Below are positions 1 to 13,049 of a DNA stretch of 64,000 bases, one piece after another. A program made the translations under genes and the position numbers. Positions within the stretch are counted from its first letter, which is position 1. Each line of letters opens with the position of its first letter. The DNA is from Ctenopharyngodon idella (taxonomy: Eukaryota; Chordata; Actinopteri; Cypriniformes; Xenocyprididae). The DNA is taken from the NCBI RefSeq assembly GCF_019924925.1, contig NC_067226.1, positions 26,901,501 through 26,965,500 of the forward strand, written 5' to 3'. Under the pieces are notes generated by a model, which saw only the letters and a program-made list of their open reading frames with translations, ran no database searches and was not told where the DNA came from.

Positions 1-957
1 TGTCTCAGCGCAGGGAGTCTGTGGCTACAGGACAACCATTTGGGTGGGCATCTTTGAAATAATTTATATGTATCATATGTAATTATATATATGATATCAA
101 GGTGGCATCTGCAAACAAATTCTAAACAATGATATCTGATGATTCTATATATTTTAAATATCCCAATACTTTTTGGGGGCCCTGTAAATTGGCGCGGGTT
201 ATCTAAATATCTTTATTGTCACCATTCCAAACATTTAAAATTTCCAAAAGCCATCAGCTCCTTTTAATATAAGAAAGATAAATATGTGAAGCATGTGATT
301 GGTTGCCTGCAGCATTTGTGTCTGTCAGACCGGACAGGTCGGGTTTCAGCTTCAATTGGCCAATTGTCAAAACACAAGAGGACAAAGTGGGATGACCACA
401 ATGATGAGTCATATAACACCGCTTTAGCCCAGAACACTGTACTTTCTGCTGTTAAGTAACCAAATGCTTTCCGGTTCTTACAACACATTTTTGGAGGACA
501 GAGGTAAAGAAAAACTCTATTTTTGCGTGTCTATGGGAAGAACTGCAGGCATCAGTTTTCACACTGAGCACTCGGAAGTATGTAAATAGTATTAAAGCAT
601 TAAAAACTCCTATTACAACAGACTGTTTTGAAGAATACAAGGACATTAGATAAATAATAGTTTGAGATGCATTTCAAACATAATTGAATAAATTAAATGT
701 TAGAGAAAAATGCATGTTTTGAATTCAAGAGGACTGCTTAAATATAAATGCATAAATATATAATACGTCACAAATTATGTATTAATATTACTCTGTTATC
801 TTTTTTTATTAATTTTATTATGTATTAGTGCTGTCAAACAATTAATCGCACCAAAAATAAAAGTTTGTGTTTACATAATATATGTGTGTGTACTGTGTAT
901 ATTTATTATGCATATATAAATACACACATGCATGTATATTTAACAAAAATATTATTT

Positions 958-1004
<47 letters not shown>

Positions 1005-1597
1005 GTAAATATTTCTTAAATATATACATGTATGTGTGTGTATTTATATACACATAATATACACAGTACGCACACATATATTATGTAAACACAAACTTTT
1101 ATTTTAGACAGCACTGAGAACAATGCGATCAAAATAAATAAATAAATAAGAAGCAAAATTTCATCCCTTATAATAGTTTATAATGTATTTATATTTATCT
1201 AATATAGTTTAATAAATCCAATATTTTTGGTCTAATGAATGCATGATTTAAACTTGAGAACGCTGTTCAAATATAAATGCATAAATATATAATATGTCAC
1301 AGATTATTTATTTATAATACTCTGTGATATATTTATTTTTAATAATTAGACTATGTAACATTAATGCATTAAGCCTATCATTTCGATCGAACTTACAATA
1401 GCCTAAATAAATAAATAGGCCTACTAAAAATCATTAAATAAAAAGTAGGCTAATTATTAGCGAACAAATTATATTCATTATAGCATTTTATATACTTAAA
1501 AAAATATATTAAATATATTTTATGCAATATATGTACATCTTGCACAGAAAATCTTTGATCAATTATTTTTGCCTGTTAGAGAGAGTGAATCGCTCAC
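1..1597 (-). other. Start of the nav2 intron downstream of the CH exon
   Basis: AT-rich non-coding sequence begins at the GTGAGC donor (1592-1597). It holds one palindromic repeat (825-1116) and short duplicated AT-rich words: the string catgcataaatatataata-like occurs near 750 and again near 1280. No exon is recognised. Confidence 0.8.
825..1116. repeat. Palindromic short DNA transposon (AGTGCTGTCAAA-type ends) with central TA/CA microsatellite
   Basis: The left end has AGTGCTGTCAAACAATTAAT and the right end reads TAGACAGCACTGA, its inverted counterpart. The arms (about 825-935 and 1010-1116) are imperfect inverted copies sharing AAAAGTTTGTGTTTACATAA. The centre is (TA)n(CA)n at about 959-1003. 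It resembles a non-autonomous element common in fish; no coding capacity. Confidence 0.75.
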
Positions 1598-1715
1598 CGA
1601 TAACCTGGATGATCTCAGCCAGCAGCACGCCATCGCTCACATCCTGCTGCAGGTCTTTAATCAGACGCTTGTGTCCCGATTTGGCCAAGTAGTGATTCGC
1701 CCAGTCCGTGTAGAT
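1598..1715 (-). CDS. nav2: nav2, exon encoding the start of the calponin-homology domain
   Basis: The minus strand reads IYTDWANHYLAKSGHK... through QDVSDGVLLAEIIQVI, the first 39 residues of the CH domain that is highly conserved in NAV2 and NAV3. Boundaries are clear: acceptor TTGACAG|ATC just above 1715 and donor ATCG|GTGAGC just below 1598. The exon is 118 bp, entering in phase 0 and leaving after one base of the next codon. The residues alone cannot separate nav2 from nav3 (IKDLQQ and LAEIIQ resemble NAV3). The assignment rests on the upstream first exon, which is NAV2-type and in matching phase on the same strand. The rest of the CH domain (ANEKIEDINGC-like) is not in the remaining 1.6 kb, so the next exon lies outside the window. 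No substitution looks disabling. Confidence 0.95.
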
Positions 1716-3256
1716 CTGTCAACACGAAAGGAGAAACCTCGCTTATAAATCCATCCATCAAAAAAAAGTTTCAAACAACTTGTATTCACGACACACACGT
1801 AACCGCGACTCCGCGAAGACTGAGCGCAGCGTCTCTCCGGCTCCGCGCTCTATTCAGATCAACTCCATTGTGCCTTATTCAAGTTATTCAGCACTAATAA
1901 TGCTCGAATTCTCCCGTCTGACATCACAGAATAGCCCCTTCACTGGGGCAGGAGGAGGGAGACCCCGAGGGAGCTTAAATTAAACCTCTGAATGGGTTTG
2001 AAAGGAGTCATGTGTTGTTTGCTGTCCAAAAACATTCGCGCGTCCCGTCACAAGTTAGGCAAAGCGGAAAACACGTAGTGCGACGAGCATTAAAACGCAC
2101 AGAGATGCCCAAATCATCACGTTTGTGTGGAAAATAAAGGAAAAGCTTACATGGAACGCGTCTTTAGTTGTTTTTTTTTTGTTTACATGTTCTTTTAGGT
2201 GTGTAAATAACACTTCAACAATATTTTCAATGAGCTAATAATAATGATATATAACATCACATAAACACAATTTACAGTAGGCTACTTAAATGTTTCCGGG
2301 AGTTTTATTGTTAGATGTGGTGCAGGCTTTACACACAATCAAAGGCCTGGCAGTAGTCAAACATTCCCACAAGGGGGTTGAAGAGCTTGTGTGGTGTGTT
2401 TCATGAGTAAATAAAGACTGATGGTATTATTGCAGTGTTACTCATGTGAGGAATCAGCTTCCTAGATGGGAAATAACAGGTGCACCCTTAGTCCCTGTAC
2501 CATCAAAATAAACACACTCTCCCTCAAATCGCTCTCGCTAGAGTCATTTCTACTTAAAACAGCACACAAAGCCCATATAATTACGGGTTGCAATGACCAA
2601 AGTCATTGGAGAAATGTACTTTGTGAGTACTCAAATGTACTCACACTTTGAAGTTTTGTGGGCTAAGTGAGTCAGATGTAACTAATGGTGAGGTGAAGAC
2701 AGTGAAGGTAAGGGTAAACATGCCTCCAAGCAACAAAAGAGAAGTAATGCTGTGGAAATTACAGATGACCACCATTTAAACAAGCTTTTCATGTCAAAAG
2801 AAACGAGTACCAGTATTGAATATAGCTAATCTGATAATTATTCCTTTACTGCATTAAGACCATGTTAACATTTGTATCAAAATGTCTTAAAGCTGCAGTA
2901 TAATTTTTAATGTTTTACTGGCTGAAAGGAAAGTGGATCTTGGCATGTAATTTATAATCACACCAAATCAAAAGTGTTCAGTTCCTGATTCTATTGTATT
3001 CTCAGGCATATTTCTTACACATTATTTATTTCACAACTGAAAGTATCTAATTATTAAACACCTTTTCTTAGCCACGGATATGACTGGAATCTTCATTATG
3101 ATTTTGAGCATATTTGCGAAAAATATGCAACGAGTAAAAGTTAAAGAAATTATGAGTAAAAGGTAAAGAAATTAATGTGTAAAAATTATTTTGAACATGC
3201 ACAACCAGTCTAAGGTTTGTGGGCAGTAAGATTTATATAGATTTATATATATAAAG

Positions 3257-3618
3257 AAATTAATACTTTCATTCAAGGATGAATGATGTTAAAAAATATA
3301 TATTTCTATTTCAACTTGATGCTGTTATTTTCCACTTTCTATTCATCAGAGAATCCTGAAAAAGAGTGGTTTCCACAAAAATATTAAGCAGCACGACTTT
3401 TAACTGATAATATTAACAGATGTTTCTTAAGCATCAAATCAGCATATTAGAATGATTTCTGAATTTACATTTATTTACATTAAATACATTTTAAAATACA
3501 TTGAAAAAGAAAACAGTTTTTTTCTCTCTCTCTCTCTCTCTTTCTCAAATAAATGCAGCCTTGGTGAGCAGAAGAGACTTTTTAATTAAAAAATTTAAAA
3601 TCTTACCGACCCCAAAGT
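3257..3618 (+). repeat. Interspersed repeat, family R (ends like CTTACCGACCCCAAA)
   Basis: Contains the family words AGCATATTAGAATGATTTCT and AAATAAATGCAGCCTTGGTG and the terminal ATCTTACCGACCCCAAA. Interrupted by a (CT)n run at about 3523-3542. The 5' end is degraded. No coding capacity. Confidence 0.75.
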
Positions 3619-3798
3619 ATGCATTTTCCTCTATAGTGAAAGCCATTCTCGATTACTAAGAAACCTCCACATACTGTATGCCATCTGAATCAGCACTTAT
3701 GATGATATTCATGCTGTGAAATAGACTGACCTTTATATTCTGAGTCACTGAGGCAGGACACTTCAGTCCCACTGCTCTAAGAATACTGAGTCAATCCC

Positions 3799-3843
3799 TC
3801 TCTCTCTCTCTCACACACACACACACGCACACACACACACACA
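3799..3843. repeat. Compound (TC)n(CA)n microsatellite
   Basis: A CT run followed by a CA run with one CG interruption, seen directly. Confidence 0.9.
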
Positions 3844-4483
3844 AAAGCAGCACTTAGAAAAACTTCCCCACACAAATCCTGCTTTGTTGTGTGCACATCA
3901 AACTAGCATCTATTATTTCTGCACTCTTTTAAGGCTGTTGCTTTGTCCAGTCCACTGTTGACCCGAGTATGAGCTGTTCACCGAGTTCAGACGTGCCTGA
4001 GGGGTGGTTTGTCACAGAATAACTCTGGTGCAGGCGAACAGGTGGCTCTTGCACGCATTTGCTGATGAGTGTGTTTAACTACCTGTGTGAGTAAGACGGG
4101 GAATATCAAACGGGGGTTCCTGAGTGTGGTAAGTTTTCAACAATTTACCAACAGCTGTCACTTGAACTCAAAGCGGGGAGGTAGAACACTGCTCAACTAC
4201 AAAGGCTCTCATGTCAAACACTAATAACAGGGCGGCCCATGTTAGTCACAGACACAGAATTGTTCCCGCAGGCACGAAGGGCAGAAGCTACAGAGCTTAC
4301 ATTCAGGTTCACGAGAGAGGTCTTTAAATAATACGCTACTTTAAAGTAATTATGATAGATCATTTACTGAGGTGAATGTTAGGTCAGATAACTGCCCTGC
4401 TAACAGCTTAGACCAGCATGCATTTCAATAATGATCCTGGCTGTGTGGTTTGCTACTAGTTTAACATGTGGACTAACACTATG

Positions 4484-4970
4484 ATTCAAAAGTGTGGGGT
4501 CAGAAAGATTTTATTTAATTGTTTAAAGAATGTATTCAGCAAAGGATGAATTACATTTATCAGAAATGACATTTTAGATTTCTATTTCAAATACTAAATG
4601 CTGTTCTTGTGAACTTTCAAATAATTCTGACAAAAATTCATCACGGTTTACACAAAAATATTAAGCAGCACAACTGTTTTCAACACTGACATTAATAATA
4701 AATATTTCTTGAGCAGCAAGAATGATTTCTGAAGGATCATGTGACACTGAAGACTGGAGTAATGATGCTGAAAATTCAGCTTTGCATCACAAGAATATAT
4801 TACAATAAAATATCAAAATAGTAAAAAGTTATTTTAAATTGTAATGTTTGATTAAATAAATGATTTTGGTGAGCGTAATAAACTAAATAAAATAAATAAT
4901 AAACTAAATATATATTTTTAAATCTTATTTAACCCTAAACTTTTGAATGGTAGTGTATGCTGTTCAGCAA
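4484..4970 (+). repeat. Interspersed repeat, family R, near full length
   Basis: The most complete copy of this family here. The left end ATTCAAAAGTGTGGGGTCAG is the inverted counterpart of the right end ending CCCTAAACTTTTGAAT, so this is a DNA transposon with terminal inverted repeats rather than a retroposon. Internal words GATCATGTGACACTGAAGAC and AATTCAGCTTTGCATCAC mark the family. No coding capacity. Confidence 0.8.
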
Positions 4971-5706
4971 AATCTTTCATATTTTAAAACATTTTAGAAA
5001 CAGCATTTGAAAAATCAATAAATAAATTAGCTGAATTATGAATAATACATTCAAAACATGCACTTTCTACCAGATCAGACCCCTAAACATTACTTTCATC
5101 TGTTAAAGCCAATATTTTCTTGTTGATTCAATCATATCAGGTAGTTTTACTGGAGGATTTACTTGATGTTAAAGACAATCATTTGTTTTTCTTTTGAATA
5201 ACATTTATCAATGAGACCAGAAAGACTTACTATTAGTATAATATTTAAGTAAATATTATACCATTGAAATTGTACAGAACTTGACCAAGTGAATATACTT
5301 TGTGCTTTTTATATTCCACTGACCTGACTGAAATGTATTAACTTTAGGTGCAACCTCTATTCCTAAAATTAAAGCTAATCTTAACCTCAATCAACCATAA
5401 ACATCTTAAAAGACCTTCAGCTCAGCTTGCAGTAAATTGCGCAGTAAGTCTGGACCGTATCTACCTGCTGCATGAGTGTAAATATATCCCCTGCTGACTG
5501 CCTACAGATATCAGCAGGAATGGCCTGCTCTCCACAGCAGTGAGGTCTTACCATTTTGTAGTGATCACAGGACGACCTGCTGTGGCGTCTCTCTGGGATG
5601 TACATCCTCACGTTCAGAACCAGTCTGCTTTCACAGGTGAAGCGCGCTCATAAACACTGAAGCCCAGAGACGCCCTGTGACATTCACGGCTGTAATCAAG
5701 TCAGCG

Positions 5707-5738
<32 letters not shown>
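5707..5738. repeat. (GT)n microsatellite followed by a G run
   Basis: Near-perfect GT run followed by CGGGGGGGGG. A 20-base A run lies nearby at about 5878-5897. Confidence 0.9.
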
Positions 5739-5744
<6 letters not shown>

Positions 5745-6421
5745 GGGGGATAATTTTAGCTGTGAAATGCATTCTGGAGCATCATCGAGAAACTCTTGCT
5801 TAAGATATACCTCTCTCTACAGGTCACGCTTAGTGTCAAATGCTGAGGCAGAGACATCTCAGATTTTTACTGCTTCAAAAAAAAAAAAAAAAAAAATTCC
5901 AGTTGAAATTTAATATGAACACACCTTTGGATGGAAACATAGCTATGGTAGCCAAGATTAATGCTTCTTTTTCTGCTTCAGTCACTAAAAACACATCTAG
6001 CTGATGTTGGTCTCTAAAGGTTTACTGTTGTCAAGTCTTTTTCACACACACATACAGAATGTATATGTACACAAACACACATGCACATCAGCTCCACATG
6101 CACAGAGAGAATCAGAGTATGTGGGAGGTCTGGCGGCTACTCGAGAGGTGGTGACAACAACCAAGAATGTGTGTTGAGGTGGTGAGAAGGGTGACGGATG
6201 GTCCACAACCCCCCTCTGCGCCACAGCCCCCCTCAAAGCCAAACATAACGCTCAACAAGATTCGAAGGAAAAGATCAAGTCAAGTGCTAGATCATACAAG
6301 ACCACTGAATCAAGACCTGCAAAGTTTACACAAACACACACACATGCAACTCACTCACTAAATATAAATAAGTTGAACAGCAACACATTCTCACGTTCAT
6401 AAATGTTGGTCTTCATCTTAA

Positions 6422-7313
6422 ATCCAAAAATTAAAATTATGTAATCAATTACTCACCCTCATGTCGTTCCAAACCTGAAAGATTTTCGTTAATCTTCGGA
6501 ACACAATGTATTTTTAATGAAATCTGAGACATTTCCTTCCCTTCATTGAAAGTCCACGCAACTACCAGTTTGACGCTTCAAAAAGTTCATAAAGAGATCG
6601 TAAAACTAATCCAAATGAATTTAGCTTCTTATTTGATAAAACTGAATTTAGGCTATTATTCACATATAAACATTGATCAGCAAACATAAACAGAAGCTCA
6701 ACCGTACTTTGATGTGCAAGAACAAACCTCATTGGTTCTTGCGGAAGCTCAAACGTGCTGCGTAACACACAACAATGAACCTCATTGGTTCTTGCAGAAG
6801 CTCAAACGTGCTGCGTAACACACGAGAATGAACCTCATTGGTTCTTGCAGAAGCTCAAACATGCTGCGTAACACATCAGAATTAACCTCATTGGTTCTCA
6901 CACGTCAAGCAAACATGATTGAGCTTCCGTTTACCACAACTGATGTGTGAGTTGATGAAATTATGAAATTAGTTATCATATAATCATATAGCATCATATA
7001 GCATCATATAAAGCGATCGAATCGCTTCAGAAAATGTAGATGTAGATTAGATGAAGCTCAATTCGAAGCACAAAAAAAAAAAAATGTAGAAAAATGTAGA
7101 CGAAGCTCAATTAATATAGATTATTTTTACGATCCCTTTATGAAGTTTCTGAAGAGTCAAAGTGTCAGTTGTGTAGCTGTCAGTGAAGGGACAGAAATAT
7201 CTCAGAATCTCTTCATTTGTGATCTGAAGATGCACAAAAGTCTTACAGGTTTGGAATGACATGAGGGCAAGTAAATGACAGAAATTTCATTTTTGGGTGA
7301 ACTAACCCTTTAA
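6422..7313. repeat. TTAA-type inverted-repeat DNA transposon (GGGTGAACTAACCCTTTAA end)
   Basis: The right end GGGTGAACTAACCCTTTAA is flanked by TTAA at 7310-7313. The left arm (ACTCACCCTCATGTCGTTCC near 6451) is the inverted counterpart of the right arm (GGAATGACATGAGGGCAAGT near 7253), but the outermost left end is lost. The TTAA target site suggests a Kolobok- or piggyBac-like mobiliser (inference). It carries an internal 53-bp minisatellite. Confidence 0.7.
6725..6910. repeat. Minisatellite, 53-bp period, about 3.5 copies
   Basis: Three units of 53 bp beginning AACCTCATTGGTTCTTGC start at 6725, 6778 and 6831. A truncated fourth starts at 6884. Units differ at a handful of positions. It lies inside the transposon at 6422-7313. 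Confidence 0.85.
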
Positions 7314-8964
7314 GAACAGCACTGAGTAGCTATGATCTCGTACAAAATCCCTTTCACCCTATATTAAAACATGAAGTTAAGCCACTCTTCTCTCGTGCCA
7401 TCTGTGTTGTGTCAGTCTGGTTCTGATCTGGTGCAGCAGTGGTGTAAAGTGAGTAATTCTCCTCTGGAGTGTCTTGATTAGAGCTCTAATCTAATAACGC
7501 ACACAGCCAGACACACAGATCACAGATGCTTCATTTATTTATGCTACTCTACTCTAACCGGCCTACAAATTCAATTTCTAAAACAAATGTATTCTTTCCT
7601 TCAGCTGAGCTTTCCGGGTCATTCCAGCTTGACCTTATTGTTCATTATCTTGCAGTCAAGAGGCTCCACTTGCTGATGTACCAATAGACCTTGCTATTTC
7701 ATCAAGAACTATCTATCCGAAATTTATCTATATATCCTTGATCTTTTCCTAAATAAAATTAAATTCACACAATCGTTCAAAATTTTGGGATCAGTAACCC
7801 AGCTAATAAAAATATGATCTACAGTAGAACATTTGCTACAGTAATTAAGTTATGGAAACGTTATTTCCAAATGTTCTCCAGAATGTTCAAAACATCCAGT
7901 TTTTTTTCTTCTTGTTTTTGCAAAGGATAGCAAAAACATTAAGGGAAAAATCCATTTTGTCATTTTACAAACACACAAGAGACTTCTTTTAAAAACATCA
8001 AATCATCTTAATGACGCCAAACTTTTGAACATTATTATTATTTTTTTCTTTCCATGTGCCATTGACAAATTGTGACGAATTGTTTCAGGACATTTTGGCC
8101 CGACCACCAACAAGATTATTTTTCAGTTCTACTAAAATACATGTATTCTATGTAATAATTCAAGATATATGGTGAAATAATGAACTGCTTTCCTGAGAGC
8201 TGCCCAGTGGATTGGAGGACACATAAAGACCCCTGTGGTTCATGAAGGTAAGGTGTGGACAGTAGTGAAAGTGAACGAGCAGTGATTGATTCTTGAGGTC
8301 AAGGGAAGTCAAGCTGAGGTGGAGAGTGTAATCAATTATGACGTCATAGTAACAGAGAGCGCCCCCTTTCATTTGACTGATGCGCATGCATTAAATACAT
8401 CATTTGAAATCGAAATGCTTACTTTAATCAGAATAAATAAAAATATAGATTGTCTAAATCTTGATCTCTCCCTATACTGTATTTTCCTGTCAGTTCTCTA
8501 CTGTACTGCACAATAAAGGCAAAAAAGCAATAAAAATGGACAAAAAGAAAAAAAAAACGTTAGTAAATTAAATTAAATAAAAAAAATAGCTTTCACAAGT
8601 GGCATTTGTATTACATTGTGGTCAGAGGTTTGATGCCGCATATTAATCACACGTTGTTGTTGTGTGTCAGTTGTGTATAAAGCCGTTAAAGTACAAAGCA
8701 ATGTTAGGCTTTATCCATAACTAGGACAGTCATTGTTATTAGGTTGAATAGATCTATTACCCAAGGCAGATGGAAAACCGTTCAGGAGAGATGTTCTATG
8801 GGAAAATAATATCCACCTCTTTGCTTTTGTATTGCTTATTAGCCTTGTGTTAATAGGGTCCTAAATGCTTTTTTACATTTTAAATCTTCCTTTGTAATGT
8901 TGCATAATGTTGCTGTTTGAGCATGAAAAAGGTCTGCAAAGTTACAAAGTCACCTGGCCTGGTT

Positions 8965-9723
8965 GAGTTGAGTCAAAGTCTCTTTCAAGGAAAGTCTGTT
9001 CACTCGGTGGCCATATTTGTAACGCCTCGGGGCAGCTATGGGGGAATCCTGAAATCTCAAAAACTGCTTGGCGAACTCACAATTAAATAACATATTTCAA
9101 ATCAGCAACAAAATCTGACATTAATTGTCCCATAAATGTTGTTTCTTATACTCAAATACCGTTAAAAAAACCCTATTTTTTCAGGCTAGACGAGCCAATG
9201 AGCATGTGCAGTCCTAAGCACGAGTCTCAAGTTTCTATGGGAACCGGATCCTCTAACCTCAGCTGCAGTGACGCAATCACTTTATCGATCAGCGATTGGC
9301 TCTTTTACTTAGTAGGTGGGACGTATTCCACCATATTGCGCGTTGCAGTTTCTCCCATTCGTAACTAATAGGAGTGAACCGTCTTTCTAAATCTATAGTC
9401 TTTGGTTGAGTTAGTGTGTTGAAACTCGCTTTTATGGTAAGGGGCGTGACGTTTGCAAAACACACTGGAAGCGGTTGACCAATCACAACACACTGGTCCA
9501 GTCGACCAATCAGAGCACAATGTGCTTTTTGGAAGGAGGGGCTTCATATAGACTAGACTTAAAGGAAATAAACAGTGTTACTGACAGACTGGGAAGAGAG
9601 GTGCTGCAACAATGTAAAATATGTGAAAATAATGATTTCTGAACATTCAAGCATGAAAACCTATTCTAGTAGACCCCAAAAATAAAATCATGACTTTGCA
9701 AAAGAAAATAATAGGTCCTCTTG
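8965..9723 (-). repeat. Composite of two degenerate DNA repeats
   Basis: The part near 9365-9723 is an inverted copy of the element at 32010-34896. Shared words are CTCTGATTGGTC, CTGGACCAGTGTGTT, GAAGCCCCTCCTTC (on the complement) and the terminal AATAGGTCCTC. The part near 8965-9365 (from GAGTCAAAGTCTCTTTCAAG) looks like a second, unrelated family. Several CCAAT-type words occur, but I see no gene. Confidence 0.5.
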
Positions 9724-11107
9724 AAAATCAGCTAGATTATTCAGAAGTGCATATTATTCAAAATAGTTGTGTGATTAAAACAAGAGAATGTGAAATAGAC
9801 CAAAATAATGATATATTGACAGGTGAATAAGAAACACACACAGGGTCAAACAGATAGGATGACACTATAGGATACGGCCATGATCACAGATCTTTTCCCC
9901 CCTAAATGATCAGAAAGAAACTGCACAATTAAAGCTTCTCATTCAGACAGACAGGGAAAATAAAGAAACACACACTATTATAAACTGAGCACCCAAGACA
10001 AAGAAGCACAGTCCATTTACCCACATGACAACTCAAAAAGACGTATTTCATCAAATTTAGTCACACAACACTGGATGCTTTTGTAAATGCTGCAAAAGGT
10101 CTGTCCTTAGTTTTCTCATGCCCCGCTCCCTGCATCTCTGCCGTGACCCCGAAACCGTAATTATACTCCCTGCGTGACCTAAAAGTGCCCTGCTTTTAAG
10201 TGTTTTCCCTCAGCCTGTGATCAGATTTCGGCATAGTTAAATTAGCCATCCTCTCACCCATCAGAGAAAGGAAACCTCAATTCCTGGAGGAGAATGGACC
10301 ATTTTAGACAGTTACCACACAAAAGCATGAAGATGACAGAGGAAAAAGACATGCCTCTCAGTCAGAGAGATGGCAGAAATAAAAGCTGCCCTTTAATAGA
10401 CACTCTACCAATTTAAAGTGTGCTAACCTCTGCTAGGCAACATAAAGTATTATATTAGCATTTTAAAAATGACATTTAATAGATTGTTAGCACAGTCATA
10501 GTATGGTAACCTTTATTTATACTAGTGATTTGTGATTCCCACACAAACACTTTGAACAATTATTTATAGGGGTGCAAGTCATATTATATCAGCAAAACAA
10601 TCATGTTTATATCGGCTAATGTTGGATATTTAACTGTGGATACTTGTTCACAACTATTTTTACATCCTCTAGTGCTAATTTACAGCATTAACAATATTTC
10701 TTGAAGAGCACTTTCCTATAATAAAACACTTTCTCATCAACTATTCATCTCAAAATGATTGTTATCTATATTTCATACAGTAAATAATATATAATTATTG
10801 TTTATACACTGATTCAGAATCATTACACTACAAAAATGACTAAAATGCCCCACCGGAAATGATTTGTGATTGTGATTTGAACCAGTGCATTAAAATAAAC
10901 CACCCGAATATTCCTATTCGCTAAAATTAACTCCATCCAAAATTGAATGTGAGATATTCCTACTTGATAACTCCAATTTCTTAATGTTATAACTTATATT
11001 TACATATGAATGATTCAATTGCATTTCTATCCTGTATGGTTATGTATTTTAGTTAGGAAACTATACATTCCAAATTTTTCACTTAATAGCAGATAATTTA
11101 AGTATGG

Positions 11108-11865
11108 TTAAAGGGAAAGTTCACCCAAAAAGGAAAATTCTGTCATCAATTACTACTTCATGTCGCTCCAAACCTGTATGAGTTTCTTTGTTCTCTTTCT
11201 TCTGCTGAATGTTGGTAACCAGAAAGTTGATGGTAGCCATTGACTTCCATAGTAGGAAAAAAGACTACTATGGAAGTCAAAGTCTGCCCCGCTACAAATT
11301 GTATTTTCCCAGAACATTCTCAGAACATCCCCACTGGTGTTAAGGACATTGCCTAGTAATGTTCCCAGTACGTTGAGAGACGGTCACGATGTGGAGTTCT
11401 TTTAAGGGTTGGGCGGACTTTCACAGAACATTCAGGATGTTCTCTGAACGTTTAGGTAACCATCATTTATTTGTGTGTGTGTGCGTGTGGGGGGGGGGGT
11501 TGTTTGTGTGTCGGGGTTATTTGGTGGACCTTCACAGAACATTATGTCCTCTTTGTAACGTTCTTATGTGACCATAAAATAACCAAAATGGAACGTCCCC
11601 TTAAAGTCATATAAGGAACCTTGAACTGCTGCACTTTCATTACCAAAAGAGGACATTTTAGGAACGTCCCTAATGTTCTGTAAAAGTTCGGAATTTTCGT
11701 CACCTTTAGAGAACTTTTAGGGAACGTTGAGCAAGGTCACGTGAACGCCGCCTTCTATGTGGATGGCTGCCAACATTCTTTAAAATATCTTTTGTTTTCA
11801 GCAGAAGAAAGAAACTCATGCATGTTTGGAATGACATGAGTGTGAGTAAATGATGGCATATATAA
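11108..11865. repeat. TTAA-type inverted-repeat transposon with degenerate internal repeats
   Basis: The left end is TTAAAGGGAAAGTTCACCC. A CCATTGACTTCCATAGTA palindrome follows near 11240. The right arm (GGAATGACATGAGTGTGAGT near 11828) lacks its last 30 bases or so. Between the arms (about 11300-11740) is a degenerate array of AACATTC/GAACGTTC-like words plus a GT/G run at about 11470-11501. Confidence 0.65.
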
Positions 11866-12721
11866 ATGTTGAAATAAATGAATAATTTATTATAATAATA
11901 AATTAAAAAATGAAGTTAAAATTAGAAACACAAGTAGAGTCCACACATGTTTTGCTTGAGTGTCTTTCGAAGCACCACAAGCACTTCAAGTGGCTTTGGC
12001 CTTGTGCTAACATGACAAGCTCCAAGAGTAGCTCTTGACTGCTGAGATGTCTGTGGTTTAGAGATGAAAGCACGAGAATTAGATTGATGTGTGCGCCGCC
12101 AAACGCGACCTCTGGGACTGTGAGAGTTCAGTCAGGATTAAGAGCCACATTCAGACCAAACAGAAAGCAGGAAATGTTTCAGTGTTCACACAAGTGCTGC
12201 TTTCAAGATCAAGAACTTGACACATTTCTCCAATGAGGGCTCAGAAAGTTCAGTGCCATCTGTGCAAACCCAGAACGCACCACTTGATGACACTCGAGCT
12301 GTGGCTCTCAAAATAAACAGTTTACTTTTAGTTTCAACATATTCACACAATCTGCCATCTGCAGGGACGAGGCTACGAGACGCATCCAGGCTGTACTGAA
12401 GGACCGTCAGCTCGAACAGACGGGTTGATGTGGGTCTGTCTTCTCAGCAGGACACTAAACAACATTAACTGCTTCTCACCTTCAACCACCAGACAGCTGT
12501 CTGCTCAGCCTGTGCTGTATGAATAAGTGATCTGACAGAACGTTCCCTCCTGCTCTGCTGAAATATGAATAATAACATTTGTAGACTTTTGCTTCAACTC
12601 TAAACACAATGTAATATAACCTCTCAGAGTACTATAACCTCTTCATAACTTCCATTATACCAATGTATTGATAGAATATAAGTTCAGGTAGAGCAGTTTA
12701 CAGGCAGATAAAAAGACACGT

Positions 12722-12825
12722 CAGAGTAACTCAGCAGTTAGCATGTGATTCAGATGGTCTGTGGTTCTCAGATGGGAAATGAAGGTTCAAATCCAGATTA
12801 CATCATGTCCTGATCCAGTTCCCTC
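12722..12825 (+). repeat. tRNA-derived SINE-like fragment
   Basis: A box-A-like string (CTCAGCAGTTAGCATG) is followed about 55 bp later by a box-B-like GGTTCAAATCC. This is the head of a tRNA-derived SINE. It is not a functional tRNA: no cloverleaf can be formed. Confidence 0.45.
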
Positions 12826-13049
12826 ACAACAGGGTTTTCCAAACTGGGGATTGTAAGGAAACTTCAGTGGGCTAGCGAGATGATGAAAAGCTAATAATTA
12901 ATTAAATCATAAAAATGTAAAATTAGAATAAATCATTTTAAAATAAAAATCTAAATAAAACATTTGCTAAAAATAAACATGCTACATCTAGGCTAAAAGA
13001 TAAATTGTATATTAAAATATTGTATTTGTTTACCTGAACGTCATGTGAC

